From assembly GCA_021166685.1 (NCBI GenBank), contig JAJPEU010000011.1, forward strand, positions 1-47,474: 47,474 bases of DNA, given 5' to 3'. A program made the translations under genes and the position numbers. The notes under the pieces are model-generated. The model did no database searches and was not told the origin of the DNA. It saw nothing but the letters and a program-made list of their open reading frames with translations. The stretch comes from Sulfurovum sp. (GTDB lineage: Bacteria; Campylobacterota; Campylobacteria; Campylobacterales; Sulfurovaceae). This document shows positions 1 through 8,757 of this stretch, piece after piece (positions within the stretch are counted from its first letter, which is position 1; every line of letters starts with the position of its first letter).

Positions 1-1
1 T

Positions 2-157
2 GAACATATCGAAGGGACACGCCTGATACATATGAACGCAAGGCTCTATGACCCGATGCTGGGAAGATTCCTCTCAGCCGACCCTATCATTCAGGACCCT
101 TATGATACGCAAAGCTATAACCGCTACTCCTATGTAAGGAATATAGGGGTCAGGTGA
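2..157 (+). pseudogene. RHS repeat-associated core C-terminus, truncated
   Basis: The frame is open from the left edge and reads the signature end of the RHS core: LIHMNARLYDPMLGRFLSAD, then PIIQDPYDTQSYNRYSYVRN. RHS/YD-repeat proteins form a cocoon that encloses a variable C-terminal toxin or tip. After YSYVRN the family normally continues with NPL(K/R)YTDPSG and then the variable tip. Here the frame runs only IGVR and hits TGA, so the last core residues and any toxin are missing. The 5' part lies outside the window. I infer a truncated RHS gene, or an orphan RHS end left by recombination. Family assignment is sure; whether the upstream part is intact cannot be seen. Confidence 0.8.
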
Positions 158-310
158 AAATGATATTTTATTAAAAAATAAATATACTAAAGAAAAAATC
201 TTTAAATTCTTAAGACATATCAGGAAGGATATTCTCAACACATGATGGCTAAAATATTGAATGTATCATAATCAGCAATCTATGGGGTAATCAAAAGAAG
301 CAAGCAATGA
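156..310 (+). pseudogene. Decayed helix-turn-helix transposase-like fragment
   Basis: One frame from 156 reads ENDILLKNKYTKEKIFKFLR. From about 218 another frame reads YQEGYSQHMMAKILNVS, a stop (TAA at 269), then SAIYGVIKRSKQ and TGA at 308. Read together they give a helix-turn-helix of the type found at the ends of transposases and small DNA-binding proteins (GYSQ..AK.LNVSQSAIYGVIKR). The TAA sits where Gln (CAA) would be expected. One frameshift and one nonsense change make this a relic. It starts exactly where the RHS frame breaks, so it may mark the event that cut the RHS gene. The exact family is uncertain. Confidence 0.5.
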
Positions 311-703
311 ATTGTCATTTCCACCCGACTCTTATGATTCTTGTGATTTTGGGGCAGGTCATCTGGATAACAAAATAATAAATCAGTTGCACCAATAATA
401 GATAGTGATGAAGATTCCATTCCATTTTAGGAGTGTTTTAGAAATTCCTTAAAAAATCTCCAATAGCATTATATGTATTTTGGTAAAGAGAGTAAAAAAA
501 CTCTAAGTTTTGAAGTGAGATTATATATGAAATACAATATCCTGACCAGCATCATTGAGAGGCAATCTCTACTTACAGCTTCGGGTGATATCAGGATCCA
601 TTGAAAGAATAGTACTATAATAAATTTAAAATAAGGCTAATCAAAAAAGGGTGCTATGAAGCTTAAAAAGAGTGGTTTTTAGGGGATTGTTTGAGTAGAT
701 AAG
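311..703. other. Gene-poor AT-rich stretch
   Basis: No coding frame of convincing length or codon use is present on either strand. A short open run after 303 (reading about NELSFPPDSYDSCDFGAGHLDN before a stop) is not recognisable. I read the stretch as decayed sequence between the RHS/transposase relics and the tRNA gene. Confidence 0.5.
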
Positions 704-780
704 TGGTGGGTCCTCAGGGACTTGAACCCTGGACCACTCGGTTATGAGCCGAGCGCTCTAACCAACTGAGCTAAAGACCC
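704..780 (-). tRNA. tRNA with CAU anticodon (elongator Met, or Ile2)
   Basis: Read on the minus strand, the cloverleaf begins GGGTCTTTAGCTCAGTTGG, has anticodon stem CTCGG/CCGAG around the loop CTCATAA (anticodon CAT), a TTCAAGT T-loop, and an encoded 3' CCA (704-706). The 7-bp acceptor stem pairs almost perfectly. It is not the initiator: position 1 pairs with 72 and the anticodon stem lacks the three G:C pairs. A CAU tRNA could also be the lysidine-modified Ile2; the sequence alone does not settle this. The stop codon of rodA directly abuts its 5' end. Confidence 0.93.
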
Positions 781-1929
781 TTATCTAATCGTTGGTTCGT
801 CTTTCGAAGTCATAATGATTTTCGAGTCCGCATTATAACGGCTGTAATCTTTAAATGCAATTAAATTTTGCAAAATTCCAAAAATTATCGCAAAAATAAT
901 GAAAGAAGTTCCTCCATGACTAAACATCGGAAGCGGAAGGCCAACGACGGGAGCCAATCCGATAACCATATAAATGTTGACTCCCATATAGACAAAGATC
1001 AAAAAAGCAATGCCTGCGGCAAATGTCTTAATGAGATAGTCCTGTGCGTGTTTGGCTGAAATGTAAAGAAGATTAAAGATAAGCAGAACATACAGGGCAA
1101 TCACTGTTGTCATACCTTTGAAGCCGAATCTTTCCCCCAGATAGGCAAAAATAAAATCCGTAGAGGAAACCGGGAGGAATTTGAGTTGGGTTTGGGTTGC
1201 TTCTTCTTTCTCTTTCCCTTCAAGTCCGCCTGAACCGATCGCAATAAGCGCCTGTCTAACCTGGTAGCTTGGTTTGTTAAGTGCGTCATGGATACGTGTT
1301 TTTTGGTAAGGTTTAAGGCCGTATTGATAGATAAACGGTGCACCGATACCCCCAATCACCGCCAGGGTGACCCAAATTTTCCAATTAATTCCTACAATAA
1401 AAAGTACGCCATATCCGGCAATAAGAAGCACTAAGGCTGTACCAAGATCCGGTTCTTTTGCGATAAGAAGAAAAGGAATAATAATAACAATAGAGAGTTT
1501 TAGGAATTGCAAAATCCCATATCCTTGAAGTGGGGGAGGTTTGCGGCTGATAAGATAGGCAAGCATCATAATGACACTGACTTTCATGAACTCGGAGGGT
1601 TGGATGGTTAATCCAATGCCTGGAATTTCAATCCATCTTTTGGCGCCAAGAATGCTTTTTCCTATAAATTCAACTGTCAGGAGCAGCCCCAGATTGCCTA
1701 CGTAAAAAAGAGGAACAAACCACCAAAAGATAAGCCTCCACGGAATAAATGCAACAATAAAAAAAGCAATAGATGCAAGAAAATAGTACACCATCTGCTT
1801 ATTAAAAAGATAAGGGTTCATCTCATGTATAAGATACGAAGAGATAATAAAAAGAGGAACAAGCTGAATGATAAGAAGATAATTAAAATGTTTGAAGATG
1901 CGTCTGTCAAAATCAAACCAATGTTCCAT
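781..1929 (-). CDS. rodA: RodA, peptidoglycan glycosyltransferase of the elongasome
   Basis: This SEDS-family polytopic membrane protein polymerises lipid II in the rod-shape complex together with PBP2. The 382-residue product matches the usual RodA length and has about ten hydrophobic segments. Family landmarks are EFMKVSVIMMLAYLISRK (about 114-131), EPDLGTALVLL (about 161-171), and the C-terminal GLPLPMFSHGGTSF (about 333-346). The short N-terminus and the context without divisome genes favour RodA over FtsW. The start ATG has an AGAGAG-like Shine-Dalgarno sequence. The stop codon touches the tRNA gene. It is divergent from pgeF across about 50 bases. Confidence 0.93.
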   Translation of the reverse strand: MEHWFDFDRRIFKHFNYLLIIQLVPLFIISSYLIHEMNPYLFNKQMVYYFLASIAFFIVAFIPWRLIFWWFVPLFYVGNLGLLLTVEFIGKSILGAKRWIEIPGIGLTIQPSEFMKVSVIMMLAYLISRKPPPLQGYGILQFLKLSIVIIIPFLLIAKEPDLGTALVLLIAGYGVLFIVGINWKIWVTLAVIGGIGAPFIYQYGLKPYQKTRIHDALNKPSYQVRQALIAIGSGGLEGKEKEEATQTQLKFLPVSSTDFIFAYLGERFGFKGMTTVIALYVLLIFNLLYISAKHAQDYLIKTFAAGIAFLIFVYMGVNIYMVIGLAPVVGLPLPMFSHGGTSFIIFAIIFGILQNLIAFKDYSRYNADSKIIMTSKDEPTIR

Positions 1930-1979
1930 TTGTACTCTCTTTTTTTGGATATTATATCTAAAATGGATTAAGGCAGAAA

Positions 1980-2753
1980 ATGGTGGAATTTTATCGTTTT
2001 AACGGATTGCAAAAGCATGAACGGTGTGTACATGCCGTGACAACCAAAAATCCCAAAGCAGCGTATGAAGGCAGTTTGGCACTGCATACAGGAGAAGCGT
2101 ATAGCCAGATCATGCAGAACCGTAAGCAGATAGCTTCTTTGCTGAAATCGGATACTGAAAAATACCGTTTTATCGCAGCCAACCAAACACATAGCTCCCA
2201 TATCAAAGTGATAACCAAAAGACAAAATAGAGGTTGGGAAACTATGGATAATGCGGTTTTGGATTGCGATGCTCTGATTACGGATCTAAAGGGTGTAATC
2301 CTGACGGTACTGACCGCTGATTGTGTGCCTGTGCTTTTGTATGATGCCCAACAGGAAGTTGTTGCTGCGATTCATGCAGGCTGGAGGGGAACCCAGACAA
2401 CTATTGTCTTTAAGACAATGGAAAAGATGAAAGAGGTATTTAATTCGAATCCCCAAGATGTGGTGGCAGGTATCGCTCCATCGATTGGCCGATGTTGCTA
2501 TGAGGTAGGAGAGGATGTGGCTCAGTATTTTACTGCACAGCATGAAGTGCTGGACAAGATAGGTGATAAATATAAATTGGACCTGCCTTTGGCAAATAAA
2601 ATTCAACTTCTCAATGCAGGTTTGCTTGAAGAAAATATAGAAATGAGCGGTATCTGCACTGCATGTGAGGTAAAGAGGTTTTTTTCTTACCGAAAAGAGC
2701 AGGGATGCAGCGGAAGGTTTATGAGCATGATAGGATTGAAGCAAAACGCATGA
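1980..2753 (+). CDS. pgeF: PgeF/YfiH family purine nucleoside phosphorylase-like (laccase-domain) protein
   Basis: The DUF152/YfiH family protein is a cytosolic zinc enzyme. Members have been assigned both peptidoglycan-editing and purine nucleoside phosphorylase/adenosine deaminase activities, so the cellular role is not settled. At 257 residues the length is typical. The three expected zinc ligands are visible: His71 in NQTHSS, Cys115 in TADCVPVLLYD and His132 in AAIHAGWRGT. The APSIGRCCYEVG block (166-177) is also conserved. The ATG at 1980 lies close to the divergent rodA start, and an AAGG-type Shine-Dalgarno precedes it. Confidence 0.92.
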   Translation: MVEFYRFNGLQKHERCVHAVTTKNPKAAYEGSLALHTGEAYSQIMQNRKQIASLLKSDTEKYRFIAANQTHSSHIKVITKRQNRGWETMDNAVLDCDALITDLKGVILTVLTADCVPVLLYDAQQEVVAAIHAGWRGTQTTIVFKTMEKMKEVFNSNPQDVVAGIAPSIGRCCYEVGEDVAQYFTAQHEVLDKIGDKYKLDLPLANKIQLLNAGLLEENIEMSGICTACEVKRFFSYRKEQGCSGRFMSMIGLKQNA

Positions 2754-2945
2754 GCCCGGAAGCCATGTTTTGGCAGTGAAAAAAGAGAAACAGGGCGTCA
2801 GGGAGAAAAAATGTTGCATAATGTACAATAAAAATAACATAAAAATGGAACAGCTTTTAAAAAAGAATGCTCGGCTTTAAAAGTGCAGTGGAAAGTTTTA
2901 AATAAGTTTCTCCGCAAAAAGAAGAGAGGAAAAAAAAGGGGGGGT

Positions 2946-4103
2946 GTGAAAATTGGTATCCCAAAAGAAATAAAAAGCAGGGAATATCGGGTGGGAATCA
3001 TTCCCGCGGGAGTTGATTTGCTTGTCCAGGGCGGACATGAAGTGTACATTGAAAAAAATGCCGGAGAAAAAAGCGGATTTTCAGATGATGAGTATCAGCA
3101 GGCAGGCGCTGTTATTTTTAAAAATCCAAAAGAGATATATGAAAATTGCGAAATGATTTTAAAGGTCAAAGAGCCTCAGCCGCAAGAATATGAACTTTTG
3201 AAGCCCGGACAGATACTTTTTGCCTATCTTCATCTTGCCCCGCAAAAAGAGCTTACCCAAATACTTCAAAAAAGAAAAGTGATAGCTATCGCCTATGAAA
3301 CGATACAAGAAGGGAACAGGGTGCCTTTGCTTGAGCCCATGAGTCAAATTGCAGGCAAAATGGCGCCGATGATGGGGGGCTATTTTCTTTCGGCCCATAC
3401 ACATGCAATGGGTGTATTAATGGGAGGATGCAGCGGGGTGCTGCCATCAACAGTATTGATTTTGGGGAGCGGCACGGTAGCCAAATATGCAGCCAAGATT
3501 GCAGCAGGGATGGGTGCAAACGTGGTGGTAATGGGAAGAAATCCAAAAAGCATGGCCGAACTTGAATCGGCAATGCCGGCAAATGTTTCAACTGTTTATA
3601 GCAGCCGCTACAATATGGAAAAAATTTTACCTACAGCAGATATTGTCATAGGTGCGGTTTATAATACCGGTGAAAAAACACCTCATTTGATCACAAAAAA
3701 AATGCTCCCTTTGTGTAAAAAAGGTGCTGTTTTTGTCGATGTTGCTATCGATCAGGGCGGATGTATAGAAACTTCCAGGTCGACAACGCATGATGATCCG
3801 ATTTTTGAAGTGGATGGAGTGGTGCACTATTGTGTCGCCAATATGCCCGGAGATTATCCTGTGACTGCTACATACGCATTGGCAAATGCAACGATACCTT
3901 ATGTAAAAAAGATTGCAGATTTGGGATGGCGTAGCGCTGGTTTGCAAGATAATGCTGTTTATGGCGGTGTGAATGTGGCAGGCGGTTTTGTAACACAAAA
4001 ATCTGTGGCCAAGGTGCATAAAATAGCATATCATGAGTTAAAAGATGTCATTGGTATGTGCCCAAAATTCGGAGATACTTATGATGAAACCGCTTCATGT
4101 TAA
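2946..4103 (+). CDS. ald: Alanine dehydrogenase
   Basis: This NAD-dependent enzyme interconverts L-alanine with pyruvate plus ammonia. The frame could begin at an ATG at 2883, but that adds a Lys/Arg-rich 21-residue tail not found in the family. The GTG at 2946 gives the canonical MKIGIPKEIK start behind purine-rich sequence, and a 385-residue protein of near-normal length. Visible landmarks: KVKEPQ and YLHLAP (the Lys and His of the pyruvate site), LEPMSQIAGKMA, and a Rossmann segment LGSGTVAKYAAKIAAGMGA. The C-terminus is about 10-15 residues longer than usual and overlaps the next gene, which suggests translational coupling. Confidence 0.92.
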   Translation: MKIGIPKEIKSREYRVGIIPAGVDLLVQGGHEVYIEKNAGEKSGFSDDEYQQAGAVIFKNPKEIYENCEMILKVKEPQPQEYELLKPGQILFAYLHLAPQKELTQILQKRKVIAIAYETIQEGNRVPLLEPMSQIAGKMAPMMGGYFLSAHTHAMGVLMGGCSGVLPSTVLILGSGTVAKYAAKIAAGMGANVVVMGRNPKSMAELESAMPANVSTVYSSRYNMEKILPTADIVIGAVYNTGEKTPHLITKKMLPLCKKGAVFVDVAIDQGGCIETSRSTTHDDPIFEVDGVVHYCVANMPGDYPVTATYALANATIPYVKKIADLGWRSAGLQDNAVYGGVNVAGGFVTQKSVAKVHKIAYHELKDVIGMCPKFGDTYDETASC

Positions 4104-6483
4104 TCAGCTTTACAATCATTGTGATGTGGAAAAATTCGATTTTAATACCACTGAAGATTTAAAGAATCTTGACACAATTATAGGGCAAACCAGAGCGCTC
4201 AAAGCAATAAATTTTGGCGTGGGAATCAAACAAAAAGGTTACAACCTGTATGTAATGGGTGAACTTGGAAGCGGTAAGCATAGCATTGTTGAACAGTTTA
4301 TTAAAAGCAGAAAAGAAGATCAAGAGAAGCCGGCAGATTGGTGCTATGTTAACAATTTTGAAGATCCGCGAAAACCGATTTCATTAAAACTTGCATTTTC
4401 CATGGGGATTCAACTTAAAAAAGACATGGAAGAACTGATAGTAGATTTACAGGGAATTATCCCCTCCGTATTTGAGAGTGAAGAATATAGAGAAAAAAAG
4501 CAGTCTATCGTTGACAAACTTAATGAGATTAAAAAAGAATCTTTTCAAAAGATAAAAGAAAGAGCAAAAGAAGAATATATAGCAATTAACTATACCGCAA
4601 CAGGCTATACGGTTTCTCCTATGAGCAAAGAAAATAAGATTCTTGAAGCGCAAGAATTTGTGGCTCTTAGCGATAAAGAGAAGGAGAAAATTCAGGAGAA
4701 AATCAAAAAGTTTAAAACTCAGATAGAGCATACCGCACAAGATATGGCTATACAAAGCAAGGCGCAATTAAAAGAGATTAGAGAGCTTGAACAGCATATG
4801 ACAAAAAAAGCAGTGGATAACAGTATTGATGAGCTCAAAAAAAGATATGAAGCCCACCCAAATGTTGTTATGTATCTTCAGAGCGTTGAAGAAGATATTA
4901 TAAAAAACGCCCAGGATTTTTTAATCTCTGCACAAAATGCACTTTCAGCAACAGGGGCAGGATCAGCGAGTGAAAGCACTATATTCAGCAGATACCGCGT
5001 GAATGTTCTGGTGACGCACAAAGATAAAGAGGGAGTGCCGGTTGTCTATGAGAACAATCCAACCTATGCAAATTTGTTTGGTGAAGTGGAGCATGTTGCA
5101 CAGATGGGTATGCTTTTGACGGATTTTAATCTGATTAAACCCGGTGCGCTGCACAGAGCCAACGGAGGATATTTGATTTTTGATGCCTCGAAAGTATTGC
5201 TGCAGCCTTTTGTCTGGGACGGTTTAAAACGAATGCTGCAAGCCGGAGCCATTCGCATAGAGTCATTGGCACACTCGTTGAGTTTAATCAGTACGTTGAC
5301 ACTGGAACCGCAAACTATTGAGCTGGATGTTAAAATTATTCTCATCGGCAGCAGAATGCTTTACTATCTGCTTTACAATTATGATCCGGAATTTAAGGAG
5401 CTGTTTAAAGTTAATGCGGATTTTGAAGACCGAATCGAGCGAAATGAGCAAAATAGTTTCCTGTATGCTCAAATGATAGGGATGATGGTTAAAAAAAATC
5501 AACTTTTGCCTCTTGATAAAAAAGCAGTAGGAAGGGTTATTGAATATGGTTCGCGTATAGCCGAAGACAGTCAAAAGCTTTCAACACATTTAAAAAGTTT
5601 GGGTGATTTGCTTCAGGAGGCCGATTTTATTGCCGCACAGAAAAAACTCAAACAGATAACTAAAAATGAAATAGATGAAGCTATTGCACAGAAGGCTGAA
5701 AGATCAGACAGAATCAAGGATTATATTTATGAAGAGATCCAAAGAGAAACCATTTTAATTCAAACCAAAGGCAAGAAAGTAGGGCAAGTAAATGGAGTTT
5801 CGGTTGTAAATCTGGGAAATTATGCATTTGGGCATCCTGTTAAAATTACTGCTTTAACAAGACTGGGGAAAGACGGCATAGTCAATATAGAACGGGAAGC
5901 GAAACTGAGCGGTCCCATGCATGATAAAGGAATGATGATACTTTCGGCCTTTTTGGCCGCACGATATGCAAAGGATTTTCCGCTGAGTGTTACAGCAACC
6001 TTGGTATTTGAGCAGTCATATGGCAAGATCGAAGGTGACAGCGCTTCCTGTGCAGAGTTGTTTGCTTTGCTTTCGTCTCTGAGTGAAATAGCTTTGGATC
6101 AATCAATAGCCGTGACAGGTTCTATGAATCAAAATGGTCAGGTTCAAGCTGTAGGCGGTATCAATGAGAAGATAGAAGGTTTTTTTGATGTGTGCAGACT
6201 TTTGGGAGGGACTCAAAAAAATGGTATTATTATCCCTGCATCAAATGTAAAACATTTAATGCTTAAAGAAGAAGTGCTTCATGCGGTAAGGAATAATACG
6301 TATGAAATTTATGCCATTGAGAACGTTGATGAGGGGATGGAGATACTTACAGGAATAGCAAGCGGAAAAAGGGATGAAAAGGGTAATTTTCCTAAAAAAA
6401 GTATCGGTTATCAAATAGAGGATAAGCTGAGGTTCTTTGCAGACAAAAGTAGGCAAAAAAAGTACAAAAAAGAGAGGGAATAG
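4081..6483 (+). CDS. Lon-like ATP-dependent protease (AAA_32/LonC-type)
   Basis: This cytosolic AAA+ serine protease has the AAA_32 layout, with the ATPase domain split by a long coiled insertion and a C-terminal Lon protease domain. The frame is open from 4045, but ATG 4081/4084 sits 5-8 bases behind GGAGA and gives MMKPLHVNQL. Walker A is GELGSGKH (60-67). The Lys/Glu-rich coiled-coil insertion spans about 130-270. The protease dyad is intact: Ser656 in EGDSASCAE and Lys697 in GGINEKIEGFF. The start lies inside the end of ald (23-base overlap), so the two are probably co-translated. Substrates are unknown. Members of this family often lack the classical Lon N-domain, as here. Confidence 0.88.
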   Translation: MMKPLHVNQLYNHCDVEKFDFNTTEDLKNLDTIIGQTRALKAINFGVGIKQKGYNLYVMGELGSGKHSIVEQFIKSRKEDQEKPADWCYVNNFEDPRKPISLKLAFSMGIQLKKDMEELIVDLQGIIPSVFESEEYREKKQSIVDKLNEIKKESFQKIKERAKEEYIAINYTATGYTVSPMSKENKILEAQEFVALSDKEKEKIQEKIKKFKTQIEHTAQDMAIQSKAQLKEIRELEQHMTKKAVDNSIDELKKRYEAHPNVVMYLQSVEEDIIKNAQDFLISAQNALSATGAGSASESTIFSRYRVNVLVTHKDKEGVPVVYENNPTYANLFGEVEHVAQMGMLLTDFNLIKPGALHRANGGYLIFDASKVLLQPFVWDGLKRMLQAGAIRIESLAHSLSLISTLTLEPQTIELDVKIILIGSRMLYYLLYNYDPEFKELFKVNADFEDRIERNEQNSFLYAQMIGMMVKKNQLLPLDKKAVGRVIEYGSRIAEDSQKLSTHLKSLGDLLQEADFIAAQKKLKQITKNEIDEAIAQKAERSDRIKDYIYEEIQRETILIQTKGKKVGQVNGVSVVNLGNYAFGHPVKITALTRLGKDGIVNIEREAKLSGPMHDKGMMILSAFLAARYAKDFPLSVTATLVFEQSYGKIEGDSASCAELFALLSSLSEIALDQSIAVTGSMNQNGQVQAVGGINEKIEGFFDVCRLLGGTQKNGIIIPASNVKHLMLKEEVLHAVRNNTYEIYAIENVDEGMEILTGIASGKRDEKGNFPKKSIGYQIEDKLRFFADKSRQKKYKKERE

Positions 6484-6494
6484 GAAGAGAAGCC

Positions 6495-7715
6495 TTAAGC
6501 TTTCACTTCTCTGCTCTCATCTGCTTCAAGCTCGATGACATTCCAAGGAAGCCCTTGCTTGTTCATCTCTTCCATAAAAGGATCCGGATCAAGCTGCTCC
6601 ATATTGAATACTCCTTTGCCCTGCCATTTGCCTTCAAGCATGAGTTTGGCGCCGATCATTGCAGGGACACCCGTCGTGTAGCTGACGCCCTGGCTCATGA
6701 CTTCGGCATAGCATGCTTCATGATCTTTCACTTGATAAATATAGATCGTTCGCGGTTTGCCGTCTTTGATGCCTTTGGCAAAAATGCCGATATTGGTTTT
6801 CCCTTTGGTACGCGGCCCCAGGCTGGCAGGATCAGGAAGAAGAGTTTTTAGAAATTCGATCGGCACGATTTTCATGCCTTTGTGCTCAACTTCCTTGATC
6901 CCCAGCATTCCGACATTTTCAAGGCATCTCATGTGGGTCAGATAGCTTTGTCCGAATGTCATAAAAAAGCGGATTCGTTTAAGCCCTTTGATATGTTTGA
7001 CTAAAGATTCCATCTCTTCATGGTAAAGCAGATAGCTGTCTTTTGGGCCAACTTCTGGATAATCCCATACTTGCATAATCTCCATCGGTTCTGTTTCTAT
7101 CCATGTCCCGTTTTCCCAATATCTTCCTTTGGCACTCACTTCGCGAAGGTTGATTTCGGGATTGAAGTTTGTTGCAAACGGATAGCCGTGATCGCCTGCG
7201 TTGCAATCAAGAATATCAATGGTGTGGATTTCGTCAAAATAGTGTTTTTGCGCATAGGCACAAAAGACATTGGTGGCTCCCGGGTCAAAACCGCTTCCGA
7301 GCAGCCCCATAATGCCGGCCTTTTTAAAAGCTTCATCTCTTGCCCACTGTTCTTTGTATTCAAATTTTGCAGTATCGGGATGTTCGTAGTTTGCGGTATC
7401 CAGATAATCTACGCCGCAGGCTGCACAGGCATCCATAATGGCCAGATCTTGGTAGGGAAGCGCCACATTGATAACGATATCGGCATTTGTTTTTTTGATA
7501 AGGTCGATAAGCTCAGAAACATTATCTGCATCTACTTGCGCCGCAGCGATAGCGACACCAAGACGTGTTTGAATGTTGTTGGCTATTTCTTCACATTTAC
7601 TAAGCGTTCTGCTTGCAAGTGTAATTTTTCCAAATGTTTCAGCGTTCATTGCACATTTGAATGCAACTACGTTTCCGACACCGCCTGCACCGATGATGAG
7701 GGTATTTTTTGACAT
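6495..7715 (-). CDS. Carboxynorspermidine/carboxyspermidine dehydrogenase (CASDH)
   Basis: The saccharopine-dehydrogenase-like enzyme condenses putrescine or diaminopropane with aspartate semialdehyde to carboxyspermidine or carboxynorspermidine, the first step of the decarboxylase-dependent spermidine route typical of Campylobacterota. The 406-residue protein starts with a Rossmann loop IIGAGGVGNVVA (7-18) and has YLDTANYEHPD, LGSGFDPGATNVF and a C-terminal GVPAMIGAKLM segment, as in CASDH rather than lysine-pathway enzymes. SpeA, which supplies the putrescine precursor agmatine, lies nearby at 13463. The gene converges with the Lon-like gene with only 11 bases between. Confidence 0.85.
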   Translation of the reverse strand: MSKNTLIIGAGGVGNVVAFKCAMNAETFGKITLASRTLSKCEEIANNIQTRLGVAIAAAQVDADNVSELIDLIKKTNADIVINVALPYQDLAIMDACAACGVDYLDTANYEHPDTAKFEYKEQWARDEAFKKAGIMGLLGSGFDPGATNVFCAYAQKHYFDEIHTIDILDCNAGDHGYPFATNFNPEINLREVSAKGRYWENGTWIETEPMEIMQVWDYPEVGPKDSYLLYHEEMESLVKHIKGLKRIRFFMTFGQSYLTHMRCLENVGMLGIKEVEHKGMKIVPIEFLKTLLPDPASLGPRTKGKTNIGIFAKGIKDGKPRTIYIYQVKDHEACYAEVMSQGVSYTTGVPAMIGAKLMLEGKWQGKGVFNMEQLDPDPFMEEMNKQGLPWNVIELEADESREVKA

Positions 7716-7783
7716 AGAAATCCTTTAAAATATGATAGTGAGCCTTTGTCTCAGCATAGAAGTAAATTTGATGTTTAATTTTA

Positions 7784-8698
7784 TCATAAATAGTAAAAAT
7801 TTATGATGTAGCTGAGCATAAAAAGCAACGGGATAAAGAGCAAAGTACTTAAAAGTATCAGCGAAGTAACCTCTTTGGGGCGGCAGTCGTAAAGAGAAGC
7901 CAGATTGATATTGGCTATGGCTATAGGCACCATCATCTCCATGAAGATTACACCCTGTACAAAGGGCGAAAGAGAGGTAAAACTCAAAAGGAGCGCTGCG
8001 GCGGAGGGAATGATAATAAATTTTTGCGAAATCGTTCCAACAAAAAGTTTGAGATGAAGTTCTTGAAGACGAATGCCGTACAGAAATGTACCCAGTAGAA
8101 AAAGCTGAAGCACGATACCCGCATAAGCGCCCATTTTAAAAAATTCCTGGATAGAAGAACTTAGGGGTATGTCGTAAATATTGATGATAAAAGCTACCAG
8201 GGAGGCCGGAATAATAGGAATTTTAATAATATTCAAAAGCGACTTTTTGATGCTAAAAGAACCTCTTGAGTAAACATAGACTCCTATGATATAGACGACA
8301 AAAATATTAGCAATATTGATGAGTGTTGTATAAATAACGCTTTGTTCCCCAAAAAGAGCTATTCCAAGAGGAATGCCAATGTTTCCTGTGTTGCCGACAA
8401 ATCCCGCAATAGAAAAAATGGCCCTCTCTTTCGCGTCAGCAAAAAGCATTTTGGCAATAAGCAAAGAGGGGATCAGTAGTGCAAAAATGATTCCCAGATA
8501 CACGAAAGGTACAAAAATATGTTCAGTGTGAAGCTTGGCAGTGCTGAAGCCCCAAACTGTCACGAATGGCTGGAGAAAATAGACAGAAAAGAGTGTAAGC
8601 GTTTTGGGATTCATCTCTTCTTTAAATATGCGTTTTGCAAGATATCCAAGAAAAATAAAAACATACACAAAAATGAGCGAGAGCAGTGTTTCAATCAT
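7784..8698 (-). CDS. AEC family (auxin-efflux-carrier-like) permease
   Basis: This predicted inner-membrane transporter of the AEC/BART superfamily has about ten hydrophobic helices in two repeats. It shows the characteristic GFVGNTGNIGIPLG (helix 4 crossing) and PIAIANINLASLYD near the second crossing. The substrate cannot be read; relatives move organic acids such as malate. The open frame extends to 8887, but the first 63 codons are Pro/Arg-rich and overlap the divergent DedA gene. ATG 8698 gives MIETLLSLIFVYVF, a typical first helix, and 304 residues. No strong Shine-Dalgarno is seen. Confidence 0.85.
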   Translation of the reverse strand: MIETLLSLIFVYVFIFLGYLAKRIFKEEMNPKTLTLFSVYFLQPFVTVWGFSTAKLHTEHIFVPFVYLGIIFALLIPSLLIAKMLFADAKERAIFSIAGFVGNTGNIGIPLGIALFGEQSVIYTTLINIANIFVVYIIGVYVYSRGSFSIKKSLLNIIKIPIIPASLVAFIINIYDIPLSSSIQEFFKMGAYAGIVLQLFLLGTFLYGIRLQELHLKLFVGTISQKFIIIPSAAALLLSFTSLSPFVQGVIFMEMMVPIAIANINLASLYDCRPKEVTSLILLSTLLFIPLLFMLSYIINFYYL

Positions 8699-8757
8699 GA
8701 GAGGAACTATAGCATATTTTGGGTATGATTCGTGTATTGTTTTAGAAGGAGAATGGT

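Noticed and set aside
704-780. Initiator tRNA-fMet
   Set aside because: Position 1 is paired with 72 and the anticodon stem lacks the three consecutive G:C pairs required for initiators.
2883-2945. Upstream ATG start for alanine dehydrogenase
   Set aside because: It adds a Lys/Arg-rich 21-residue tail absent from the family; GTG 2946 gives the canonical N-terminus.
7020-7712. 230-codon plus-strand frame across the carboxyspermidine dehydrogenase gene
   Set aside because: Antisense shadow; Cys/Phe-rich translation typical of the complement of a real gene.
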